Below are positions 1 through 10,546 of a stretch of 64,000 nt of DNA, in pieces. The notes under the pieces are model-generated. The model made no database searches. It worked only from the letters and a program-made list of their open reading frames with translations, and was not told the origin of the DNA. Numbering within the stretch: the stretch's first letter is position 1; each line of letters starts with the position of its first letter. Both the position numbers and the translations under genes were made by a program. This stretch comes from Lobosporangium transversale (Eukaryota; Mortierellomycota; Mortierellomycetes; Mortierellales; Mortierellaceae). Location: assembly GCF_002105155.1 (NCBI RefSeq), contig NW_019029006.1, forward strand, positions 62,001 through 126,000, in the 5' to 3' direction.

Positions 1-700
1 ATCTGTTGAGATATCTAAAAACATCAGTTTACAGAGCAAACGAGAAATAATGCTTGTAAGAAACAAATATCTTTTGTTTAGGTGAATAAGCACGCAGTGA
101 ATGACTTCGCTACACCACGTCGCGTGTGCAGACAAATAGTGACATATAGGTACAGCGCAGCAACATGTGAATCGGATCAATTAAAAAATCATCCGGGATT
201 GCTGCGTCATTGCATAAATCTATTTTTTGAAATGGAAACGTTTTTTTTTTTGAGTATAAATGCTCGCTTATGTTGGGTGTGGAAGAGCTTACCATATCAA
301 AGGGCACTACAAAAAAAGTTGTGACAACTGCAGAGAAGGTACCGAGCACTCCACTCAAGACACTAGGGCTTTCAAGGATCTTGATATCGTAGTAGTTGTT
401 CCCTTTGATCTGTTGCGCCAGGTAGTCGTATGTCGCAAATTGAAGGATCTTTGTTACAGTTAGGCCTGTACTAAAGACTGTCGCACCTGCATAGAGGGCA
501 CGGACACCATTATTCTTCTGCACGTCTTTAATGACCTTGAAGATGGAAGATGAGACTGGGACAGAGGATTTGCGTTGTTGCAACAATCGCACTGTACGTA
601 TGGGGTACATGAGCAAGATTGGTGGCACATTAAGTATTGTTCCATAGAAGTAGTACTTTTGAAAGTCGATTTTGGTTTTGTCAAGATCAGCAGGCGGCAT
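1..700 (-). CDS. Mitochondrial carrier, SLC25A44-like (3' end outside window)
   Basis: Inner-membrane solute carrier fragment. The first exon (700 to 293) starts MPPADLDKTK and continues with a first carrier repeat whose loop reads YPIRTVRLLQQR, then a second repeat ending VPFDM. The DLDK start and the non-acidic P-x-x-x-x-R signature resemble SLC25A44, a branched-chain amino acid carrier in animals; substrate here is inferred only. A 278-bp intron (292 to 15) has a gtaagc donor and a tttttag acceptor. The next exon (14 to 1) begins ISQQ, giving PFDM-ISQQ, the expected second-repeat signature (SLC25A44 has a similar DVVSQ-type motif). About two thirds of the protein lies beyond position 1. 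An in-frame TAA upstream of the chosen ATG supports the start. Divergent from COG3 across 416 bp. Confidence 0.72.
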
Positions 701-1116
701 GCTGTTGTGCAGATGTCTCCCAATAAGGTTGTATTCAGGAACGAATGCAGAATAATCAGGTTAAGGTAGAGAAAAAAAAAAAAGTGTGTGTGTGAGAGAG
801 AGAAGGGGAGAGAGAAGGGGAGAGAGAGAGGGAAAAGAGGAAAAAGAAGTTACTGAAGGAAAAATAAAGAATAGAAGGGAGAAGGAATGGAGGAAAGAAG
901 GAAAGGATGGGAAGGAGTAGTTCAGCCGACTTGGGCGAAGGAGTATCACTAATTGCTCAATAAATGAGACCCTTAAGAGCCTTCTTTTCAATCACTCCTC
1001 CTTGAAAGTAAGTTCCTAGGCACGTTCTTAATGCCTTTGTCGAACACAAATGCATCGAATCGCCTTTTTCATCTCTCACATCTGTTCTCATCCTTAAAAG
1101 GGCTTCTCTTTTCTAT
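701..1116. other. Intergenic, divergent promoter region
   Basis: Lies between the carrier (-) and COG3 (+) start codons, so it should hold both promoters. It contains an A tract, a GT/GA-rich purine stretch at about 783-930 and a CT-rich stretch just before the COG3 ATG. No ORF with family similarity was seen on either strand. Confidence 0.6.
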
Positions 1117-2316
1117 ATGACAACTCAAGAGCGACAGGGCCAAAATCGTACCCTTGAATGGGATGAGATCGCACCTCTTACAGACCTTCAGCGACAGAGT
1201 GTGTTTGACCTTCAGGATGCTTGTGCTGAGCTACCTTTACCTGCTAATGCAAGTTACTTTTATCTCCTTCCTCACATGACATGCGGGCAACAGCTATGAG
1301 ACATTATGCTTCTCCTTCCCCTTCTTTACTCGCAAGAGGGAAAAAAGATCACTTGCTGATACTGCAAAACCTAAATCCATTGGATATATGGACGAATGGA
1401 CATGGTGTGCTTTTCTTTTTTTTCTTTTTTTCTTTAAAAAAAAACAATAGCTTGCGATCACACACAGTTCCCCACTGCCTTCCAATAGATCCAATGCTGA
1501 CCTTGTAGGGCTAGCCAAGCAATATCCGCTTCATTCTTCTCCATTTCTGCAGCCAACAGTAGAAACAACCAACATGACAGGGGCTACACTTCCTAAATCG
1601 CGATTAGGAAGCTCCACTAATGTCGATGGGACCGCTATAGAGGATTATGCTTTTGCGACAACAATAGAGCCCATTGAGACAACACAACAGTTCCTGGATT
1701 GGTTTTCAACGATCGAAGTCGATATGGAGCGAGAACAGGAGGATGTCTATCGGTAAATATCTTTACCATTTCTTCAAAGGATAGCCTGGCAAATAATAAT
1801 GTCAATGACTGAGTCATTTACCGCTTACTCTTTATCTTATTTTATTCTCATCCTTGGCTTACTCCTTTGTAGGAACTATTTGACAGTTGTGATCTTGTAT
1901 AAAGAAGCATGCGACGTGTTCTTGAAGCAGATTGACGAGACATCAGAATGTTTCAAGAGTTTAGAGGGCCATTATGCATTTGTTGAGGAAAAGACAAGAG
2001 CACTGCAGCTGGCATGCGAAAAGCTATTACAGGAACAGGTATATAGGCTAGTCATACGCTACTTATTGTAATCTGATTGTTTAGGGGTGCTTATCAATTT
2101 TCTGCGTACGTTTATATGTGTTTATATATACTATAGACAAATCTACAAACATTAGCGGATCTGATGGCCTCAAAGCTGTCTTACTTTCACCAATTGGAAG
2201 CTGTGACAAGGCTATTTAATACACCAGGGGATGATGTTTGTCTTCATCCAGAGTTTGTCCCTATGTTAAGTAAATTGGATGAATGTCTAGATTATGTGCA
2301 ACAAAACGTGAGTATG

Positions 2317-2352
<36 letters not shown>

Positions 2353-2964
2353 TCACGTATTGTGCCCGCACTAGGTCGCATATAATTTCTAGAAGGCTGA
2401 TATTTCTTCCCTTCGTATTCCTCGCTGCTATTACATTGTGAAATCTTAGCTGAAATATAAAGATTCTGAGCTTTATCAGATGCGGTTCAGACAATGCATG
2501 ACACGTGGCATGACCTTGATCAAAATGTGTCTTATTACAAAGTTGAGAGCCTTGAGTGCAGAGGTCGCCTCCAAGAGACCTGTGCTTGCTAAAGGCGAAA
2601 CGATGAAGCCTGCTATCTCCACAAATTTATTTTATGTCAAGTTCAAAGCCATTGCTCCACCCCTTCGCCATCTTGTCGCAGAGCTCGAAAAACGATGTGC
2701 TCACCACAAAGAGTACGTAAAATCACCTCAAATTACAGGCTGGAGCCAATCAGTCCAACAAATGATCCTGCTGCAACTTAAATGTGGTGAGCTTACGCCT
2801 TAAACTTGTTTTTTTTTTTTTTTTTTTTTTTACTGTTTAGGTATAATTCTCTCCTGGAAGATTGCTACAACACTTATTTTTCAATTCGTCAACAGCTTCT
2901 CTCTCCTATGATTATAGCTGAAATTCAGTCGATGGGGCCTAGTCAACAGGACAAACTAGGATTT

Positions 2965-3005
<41 letters not shown>

Positions 3006-3257
3006 GGAAGGGGTAGTGCCCACATAAAAAAAAGTAAAAAATGATCCAAAGGCTTTTTCATGAGCATTGTAGGAGAAAGACTGATCCTCGTGTGGCCCTA
3101 TTTTAATAGGCAAGAAATGGATTGGCATACCTCACATCTGTTTGCATGGATGAATACTCTCTCTTTTACAATTTCTTCAATACCGGCGAATCTGAACTTT
3201 AGTAAGAATTCTTTCAAGAATGGCTCAGATTATGAAAAAACATTAATGTAGCATTAT

Positions 3258-3288
<31 letters not shown>

Positions 3289-5104
3289 GCACAAACACAG
3301 TGGGTACCTTGATTCCTTAATCGGATATCTATATGACTATTTACGGCCAAGAATCATCCATGAAAATAAGATTGATATTTTATCAGAACTATGTGTTATT
3401 ATGAATATCCAACAGTCAAACATCCCAAGTAAGATGAACATATTTTGTATCTTTTTAGTCTTTTTTATAATTACTATTTTGCTTACAATCATTTACAAAA
3501 ATATTGCCTCCTTTTGTTATTATTAGTTGATGAAAATTCTCACTTGGCTTTTGGATATTTGATCCGCAATATGCTTCAGGATGCCCAACAGAGACTTGTT
3601 TATCGAGCACAGGCGTTTATTCGCTCAGAGATTCAAGGATACAAGCCCTCACCAAATGTTTTGGACTATCCAGCACGTCTTCAAGGTAATAGAATGGCAG
3701 ATTCATGGACATGAACAAAATATAATGAAATATTTGATGCTCTCTTTTCTTCTTCTCTTATACGGTTCTGGTCTTTTTTATAATAATACGCCATGTTAGC
3801 GGCCCCACCGTTGCCTGCTGGCGGCTCAGATGGTCCCTCAAGACCAGCTTCCTCCCAGCATATTTATAGACCATCTGACACCGAGAGTATTGCGGAATCT
3901 ATACCAGAGATATCATCTCCAACACCCTCACTAGCCAGTAGCATCACTGGAGGATACTTTTCATCTCCGACTATCCAACAGTTTGATGAATCTGCCACCA
4001 TGTACCAAGGGTGGTATCCAACCCTTCAAAAGACTCTTTGGCTGTTGACGAAGATCTACAAGTGCGTAGATCAAAGTATCTTCGATGACCTGTCTCAGGA
4101 AGCCCTATCTAAATGCTTAGCCTCTTTAAACCATGCATCGACCATGATCAAGGAAACCAAGGGTGGGGATCCAGTAGATGGACTATTGTTTTTGATTAAA
4201 CACCTGTTGATCCTCAAAGAACAGATTGCGCCTTTCGAGGGTAACTTTGTTCATTCAACTAAAGAAGTGGACTTCTCAAGGGTGACGGATGCAATCACAG
4301 CCTTGTTTCGAGATCGATCGAATTTGCTCAGTTTTGGATCCTGGTTTGGAGCAGTTTCTCAAACGATCACACCAACATTAGTGGATAGTTATTTGGACGC
4401 AAGACAAGAGATCGATCGAGATCTCAAAATGGTCTGTGAGACATTTATCTTGGAAATGGGTAAATCGGCTGTACATTCATTAGCAGAATTTATGAACAAG
4501 GTTGCAGGATTCAGAATTCGTGCGGATGTAGAGGCAACAGCAGCGCAACAGAACTCATCTACATCATTGCGACGACCTCCTATGTCATTAAAAGATAAGC
4601 CATTTGCTCGGATTGAAGAGTTGAACCGAATCATGACAGACTTTAAAGAAACGATCCCTCCAAGGATCCAATGGACAATCAGGAAACTATCAATGTATTT
4701 GAAAGATCCCGACACTGAGATGATTTTAATGCGTCCAATCCAGGTAAACAAACAAGGAAAAAAAAAAAAAAAAAAAAAAAAAAAGAATTTAAGCAAATAC
4801 TTTTTTTTTGGCATTTTTGTTAACTTTTTTTTTTTTTTTTTTTTTTTTTCTATTATAACTATCTGCTCATTTATTGTAGTCCTTTATCATCGAATCATAC
4901 CAATCGTTCTATGATACTATCTTGTTCGAGTATGACCCTGCATTGACACTCAAGGCATCCCAACAAGGTCCTAACGGACATCGTAATATTCAGCACGCTG
5001 GTATCCAGCAACTTGAACCCATCGAAAGTATTGTTCACTGGGTGAGCGAGTTGGTACGGTTTGAGATAAAGAAGAACAACCCAGATTTTATAATGCAGTC
5101 CTAG
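1117..5104 (+). CDS. COG3: Conserved oligomeric Golgi complex subunit 3 (Sec34)
   Basis: Lobe A subunit of the COG tether for retrograde vesicles at the Golgi. I read 11 exons: 1117-1252 (or 1248), about 1509-1752, 1873-2038, 2137-2307, 2450-2712, 2841-2964, 3110-3201, 3301-3428, 3527-3685, 3800-4743, 4880-5104; the total is about 883 aa, close to the human protein (about 830). Family landmarks in order: WDEIAPLTDLQRQSV near the N terminus, QQFLDWFSTIE, KLSYFHQLEAV, KYKDSELYQMRFRQCM, YLRPRIIHENKIDILSELC, RLVYRAQAFI, GYKPSP, MYQGWYPTLQKTL, LFLIKHLLILKEQIAPFE and a C terminus KKNNPDFIMQS. The middle has a Ser/Pro-rich insertion (exon 10 start). Phases agree at every later junction. The first junction is ambiguous: GT donor at 1253 with acceptor ending 1508, or a GC donor at 1249 with acceptor tag before the CTTGCG codons. 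Confidence 0.93.
2317..4849. repeat. A/T homopolymer tracts in COG3 introns
   Basis: Uninterrupted runs of 23-33 nt sit in five successive-type introns: A at 2317-2349, T at 2809-2831, T at 2971-3001, T at 3264-3288, A at 4758-4784 and T at 4825-4849. None lies in an exon. T runs just before acceptors could serve as polypyrimidine tracts; the A runs follow donors. Similar runs recur throughout the window. Confidence 0.9.
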
Positions 5105-5397
5105 TCGAATGGTCATAAATTAATATATCATGACAAGAAAAAAAAAAAAATAAGGAGGAAAGAAAACAACTTTAGAGTTTAGTTAATTGAGCCAATGAAC
5201 CTCGATGGTCCCTTGGCTTGTGCGCGAATTGTATTTATTGGTGGATTAACAGCCAACTATTCTCATCTCTCAGAGCTCATTCATCGTCTCCATCTGTTCT
5301 TCTTCCATCTTCTTTTGTTTATATAAAAAATACTTTTGACATTTCCTAATTATTTCTCATATTCTCATAACATAAGCATATCCTCAGCTAAAAGAAA

Positions 5398-6846
5398 ATG
5401 ACTGTACAAAATCCCCTGGATCTACCAGAGATACTCTCATGCATTGGTGAATTTCTAAGGCCCCAAGACCGCATTCATTGTCTACGAGTGTGTAAAACAT
5501 GGTACCGGACTTTATTGCCTCAAGCATGGAGGACTATCTGCCTTCCCCCTATGAGTGGCGTTAGTATGCAGATATCACCAAGGCTAAAGGATTCATCACC
5601 CTCTATGGAGTTATTGGAACGACATGGCCCCTTCGTACGCACTCTAGAGACGACATACCGCAATAATATGCACAATAGCAAGCATCAATACTTCTCTAAC
5701 TTGACTAGCCTCCGGACCTTGAAGCTATGGATGACAGATAATGATAATGCAGATCGATTGGACGCCAGATCAAATTCAAGCACACATCTACCCTTACACT
5801 CACATTCACAATCTTACCCACATTTACCTTCGCAAAAAACAATGATATTGATCATGGCTAATAACTACGACCTCTTGACCACGCTCAAAGTAAATACAGC
5901 TGCGTATGGGCGGAGACTCCCAAAGGGCTTTTTGAATGCTCTTACGAACTTGAGGGCTCTTAAGTATTTGACGCTATCCAACATCATGATGACAAGGGAG
6001 CATGTGGAGGATCTTCGAAGGCTTTGCTGTATTCGCCTAGAGAGCCTGGCCCTGATGGAAGTCCTTATAGTACCAAATAAGAGCAATAACCATAATAGTA
6101 ACGACAATGGTACCAGTAGTAACAGTACAGTAGCATTGCATCCGTTCCCATATTTACGGGAAATTGGAATGTATCATGTGGAAGGCTTCGATGGTCAAGA
6201 GCAGTTTGATTTAATTCATCATTGTCCGCTTCTCGAGAGCCTGAGCTGGTATTCAAGTCAGTTGGAGATGACAGAGGTCTCAGTTTTGTTGGCGAAGCAA
6301 GTCTTGACTGGAACATGGCCATTTCTTAAAAAACTATCCATTCATCTGAACGGTATGTCAGATTCAACTTTAGCTATGATTCTGAGCGGGTTAGGGGAAC
6401 GGACCGCAAAACTAAATCTTGCAGGGACAGGATTTGGACCGTTGAGTTTTTCAAAACTGCAGCCTGCTCAAGCATTGAGTGTTTTGAAGCTGCAAGACTG
6501 TGTGCATTTGACAAGCGAAATGCAACGAAAGATCTTGTGCTCCTGTCCAGGGTTGAGGGTGTTTATAGGTGAGGCCATTGTGGCCAAGGAGGTGGTCATC
6601 CATGAGGATAGGCCTTGGGCGTGCCAGTTGATAGAAACACTGGATGTTCGGTTCCTATTTGGTGGTGGCCATGATGAGGGTTGCAATAATGATGGCAGTG
6701 AAGAGGATGATGATAAGGAAGAGGCTGAAGAAAAGCTATGTCATAAAGAATCCAGGGTCTCCAGCAAAAAGAAGAGAATGTCTTCACAAGATATTTGGAA
6801 TGCTATTCAAGCACGCCTCTCTGAATTGAAGTATCTTAAAAGATAG
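5398..6846 (+). CDS. F-box / leucine-rich-repeat protein
   Basis: Intronless 482-aa protein. Residues about 7-50 form an F-box (LPEILSCIGEFL, then RVCKTWYRTLLPQAW), which would bind Skp1 in an SCF ubiquitin ligase. The rest has irregular leucine-rich repeats (NLTSLRTLKLW, LRALKYLTLSN, LKKLSIHLNGM, ALSVLKLQDC), broken by His/Ser- and Asn/Ser-rich stretches at about 125-145 and 225-242. The C terminus is acidic (EEDDDKEEAEE) then basic. This layout is common in the expanded F-box/LRR families of Mortierella-like fungi; the target cannot be read from sequence. The ATG follows an A-rich leader and no upstream in-frame ATG competes. Polyadenylation-like aataaa lies near 6921-6930. Confidence 0.85.
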   Translation: MTVQNPLDLPEILSCIGEFLRPQDRIHCLRVCKTWYRTLLPQAWRTICLPPMSGVSMQISPRLKDSSPSMELLERHGPFVRTLETTYRNNMHNSKHQYFSNLTSLRTLKLWMTDNDNADRLDARSNSSTHLPLHSHSQSYPHLPSQKTMILIMANNYDLLTTLKVNTAAYGRRLPKGFLNALTNLRALKYLTLSNIMMTREHVEDLRRLCCIRLESLALMEVLIVPNKSNNHNSNDNGTSSNSTVALHPFPYLREIGMYHVEGFDGQEQFDLIHHCPLLESLSWYSSQLEMTEVSVLLAKQVLTGTWPFLKKLSIHLNGMSDSTLAMILSGLGERTAKLNLAGTGFGPLSFSKLQPAQALSVLKLQDCVHLTSEMQRKILCSCPGLRVFIGEAIVAKEVVIHEDRPWACQLIETLDVRFLFGGGHDEGCNNDGSEEDDDKEEAEEKLCHKESRVSSKKKRMSSQDIWNAIQARLSELKYLKR

Positions 6847-7098
6847 TAGATAATAACGCCTCACTCTTATGTTTCTATGCCATCTTCTGCACAATCCACT
6901 CTCATTAATCACTGTATTTGATAAATAAAAAAAAAAAAAAAAAAAAAAAAAAATTCATTAATTTGCAACTAGCCTGTTTGTTAATGTTGGTGGCGCTCGA
7001 CTGCACGTGATTTTTGGTTGAGCCGCCAATATTGCGTGTACTGTGTAGTACATTTTCCGAAAAAAACATTGCTCACGCTTGACAATCAAAAGAGAACC

Positions 7099-8181
7099 AT
7101 GGGAAATTCAGCATCAAAGGCATCGTCGGGAGCAAAGACAGCTACTAGACATTTCCCTTCAGCTAATGTGATTCGAGAAAAAGCGGCAGCAGCAGCAGCA
7201 GACTCTAGTTCAGCCAAAGCTAGTGCAGTAGCAAGCAGACCGACGACCAGCTCTCCAAAACAGGATTATCTTGAAGATCAAAGGAAGCTTGAGGAGGAGA
7301 TTGCTCGATATGATGAGCAGATACAGAAATCAGGAAAATTAGGTAAAGAAAGAGAGAAGAAAGAAAAACTAGAAAGGCAAAATCTGAAAATAGGATTGTG
7401 TATTTGATCAAGTATGGTAAACGCTCATCTTGTTGGATTCATAATAATATTTCTCTTATTTTCAAGATGGAGAAAGTAGGCCATCGGAAGACACACCTTC
7501 AGCAGCTGAACTCCAGTTCTTTGGGAACCTAAGAAGCATTGGTCAAGTCAGGGTACCCAACCCTGATCAAATCAAACACCGCGAGGTATGACCTGTGAAT
7601 TCGTCATAAAAGAAGAGCACTGCTCATGTAATGTCTAATATCACCCTTCCTATAATTATTATCATTAGGCTGAGGAGGTCTTAAGGCATAAACTTCCTGC
7701 AAAGCCCACCACATCACCATACTCACCATCGTCGGTTGCACAGTCCTCATCTGTATCACAATTGAACTCTTCTGCAACGACAAGTGCCACGACCACATCG
7801 TCGTATAATCTCACATCATTGAAACTGATGGAGCTTCTTCAGCTACGGAATCATGATCCTTCTGTTTGGACTGTCGATCGTCTATCTGAAGAATTTGGGA
7901 TGAAGAGAGAGGATATTCAAGCGTTGACCAAATATGTCAATACCTATACAATTATTCCAGGCAAAGATGCCAAGGGTCGCGAATCTGGCGTTTGGTGTGA
8001 GGACCTTCGAGGCGTTCAAGTTTTAGAGAGAGCGAGCGCAATGCAAAAGGACACCAAGAATGGTGGTGAGTCCGCATCAGCTGCAGCTGCATCGACGTCA
8101 GCATCATCTTCATCATCACCATCATCAACGACAACAACAATATCAACTGCGATGACTAGGAACAGAGAGCAAGCACTATAG
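7099..8181 (+). CDS. NDUFAF4-like mitochondrial complex I assembly factor
   Basis: Three exons: 7099-7342, 7467-7585, 7669-8181; 291 aa. The N terminus MGNSASKASSG fits an N-myristoylation consensus (Gly2, Ser/Thr6). A basic coiled segment (EDQRKLEEEIARYDEQIQK) follows. The C-terminal half has the NDUFAF4 core: LKLMELLQLRNHDPSVWTVD, then LSEEFGMKREDIQALTKYVN, aligning with the human pattern of a short helix, a WT motif, an E-x-Y/F-x-L stretch and a KY..TY/TF ending. NDUFAF4 helps build the Q module of NADH dehydrogenase. The last about 45 residues are Ala/Ser/Thr-rich and look disordered. An upstream ATG-less extension (from 7018) was ignored because MGNSAS matches homologues better. Longer than the human protein (175 aa) through Ser/Ala-rich insertions. 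Confidence 0.75.
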
Positions 8182-8449
8182 AAAAACAGCCTACTGATGA
8201 TCTCTTCAAAGTCATGCGGACCCCTTTTGTAATAAATAATAATGTTTGAAGGCAGAGACGAAAGAAATTTATACATGTACATCCATAATTCTTTATCGGT
8301 ATTGTTCTTGTAATATATTAGAAAATCGTAATTTATAAAAGAATTGCTTCGACTCGTGTAACACCAAGCCTTGGCAAATAAAGGAAAAGAACTGTAAAAA
8401 GATCATCTCAATTTAAGGGCAAATCCAAGAGCAATGGTCGTTTTCTCTA

Positions 8450-10546
8450 CTAGAATGGTTGAGGAGTCAAGACAGGCTGGGGTCTGATAGGTGGACGGCT
8501 ATCAAAGTTAGATTGTGGCATAGGAGGTAATGTTCGGCCTTGAACATTATTAGTGCTGATACTATGGAAATGTCGCTGATACCAATTCTCAATCTCTCGT
8601 AATTCAGCATCATAAGATGGGGAAGCAACCATGGGGCCGCCAGCAGGTCGATAAGGAGCTAGAGCCATCCTATCACCCCGAACTCGATGAGGCAATTGAT
8701 GTGGGAAATAAGGTCTCATATCATAGAACGCGTGCCACATTTCATCTCCAACCATCTCTCCGTTCTGATAAAAGGTCCGGTCTCGTTCAATTACACCTCG
8801 AAGATGCATATCCGAATCTAATGTCTGTTGGATCAGATCTACCGTCAAATTTTCTAAAGGCGTATCATCTGGGACAAACCATCTTGTCAAGGGACGAGTA
8901 TCTGTAAAATTAGGTATGGCCTCATCACGTGCGTTCCATTCAATGATAGGCGAGGTTTTGGCTCTATAATGAAACCAAGCTCTGACCAAGAAGTCGAACA
9001 TTGCACGGTTCTCTCGTTGACTGAAACGAACTTGAGACCTTTTAGGTAGACAGGCGGGATCATCTGGGTTACGACGACGTTGGGTCGAGAATTGGACCAT
9101 CCAAGCAAATCGCTTCTGCTCTTGGTCGTCCAAGGATCGGATCTTGAGAAGAAGCTCGTACACTGGATCACCCGGCTGGGGCGTTTTGCCAATATATAGC
9201 CACTGGTAACAGAATGGCATCACTACGATATAGAACAAAAAAAGAATGGGCATCAAGATCTTTTTTTCTTTGCGTATGTGTTTTTTCCAGGCTAAAAATG
9301 AGTAAACAATTGAGGAAACAAAGATACTGCCACTATGGAAAGCATAATATATAGCTCAGCTTACTCTGTACGGATCTCATGAGCTCCAAGCGGAAGTTTA
9401 GGTAATCGTTTAGGGCAATTGCTTCTGTTGGATCACAGAGGGACATGAATCCGATCAGATCTTGCATGCTTATATGCAACCAATGAGCGACTTGGTCTGT
9501 TCGAAGGTATCGAATCACGGGGGCGGTCTCAAAAGGCACATTCTTGTCCCGCACAGCAATGGTCCAGTAGGTGAGAGGATCAGCATTGACCAAACGAGTC
9601 GCTGCCCGATTTTCGGGCGCAAGTCTTGGCATCCAATAAAAGACTGAGGCCAACGGAGTGTTATAATGCTCTCGGCCGTGCATAAAGGCCTGCTGCATCG
9701 CTTGAATGGTTTGGGCGACCCATTGCTCGGTCCGCTCTTGCTGTTGTTTGAACAAGACGAAGGTGAGGAGACATTGTAAGTATGAAACCTTAATAGTATC
9801 ATCCCCTGAAAGAGAAGAAGAATGCTTTCTTGTTTATTTTATGACTGTACCTCAGTCATGGGGATAAGAGGTATAGGAGGCATTGCTGGCGGCCGTGTTC
9901 GCTGCCGTCTCCCATTTGCTTGCACCTGGCTTTGGGATTTTGTTTGCCTTTGTTCCTGCCCCTGCACTTGTACCTCTAAGGGGGATGGGTCCACGGCATC
10001 ATTTTCGCCTCTTACACTTGAGCCTGCGCCGCTCTCCTTTTGGCTTCCTAATGCACGATGAACTGCAGCGTGGATCCTTTGATGCTGAGCCGGAGTTAGC
10101 ACTCTTCGAGGCGGTAGAGGTTCATCGTACGATGAGCTCGCTATATCTTCCTTTATTTTGATATCTCCTACAAGAACGCTTACATTGCAACTAGGCATAA
10201 CAGGCCCTGCCTGAGCGTTTATAAAGGATTTAATATCGGCTGCAACAACCTCTTGCTTAGTCACCTCAGCCTTGCAGTCATGCTCATGGCCATGGTCAGC
10301 TGCATGGCGAGTTGCTGCACGCTTTGGGAGGGCATTGGATGATGCCGAGGAATGTCTCCGCTTCAGGGAATGTATAGTCGTAGGCACGCAGGTACCCCTA
10401 TTCGGTGAATCAATAGCGCTAGTAGCAGCAGTAGCGACAGCTTTTGCTTTCTCGGCTTCTTCTGTCTCACGAGCTGTACGTGCTAAAGTTTTGAGGCGGA
10501 TTCTCTCCGATACTCGAAGACCTTCTCGAAGATCTTGCTCAGCCAT
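8450..10546 (-). CDS. Unrecognised three-exon protein (about 630 aa)
   Basis: Exons 10546-9851, 9788-9365 and 9222-8450; phases agree (0 and 1) and both introns are GT-AG (62 and 142 bp). Exon 1 is low complexity: Ala/Glu/Lys-rich coil (residues 1-45), Ser/His-rich, then Gln/Gly-rich. After it comes a short hydrophobic stretch (SYLQCLLTFVLFKQQQ), possibly one membrane segment, then a well-ordered region of about 330 aa rich in Trp, Tyr, Arg and Pro (SVFYWMPRLAPENRAA, PLTYWTIAVRDKN, PFCYQWLYIGKTPQPGD, AWMVQFSTQRRRN). The C terminus is Pro-rich. I recognise no family. Convergent with the NDUFAF4-like gene (268 bp between stops). The acceptor of intron 1 is attaag rather than the nearer ctttcag, chosen because only it keeps frame. 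Confidence 0.6.
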
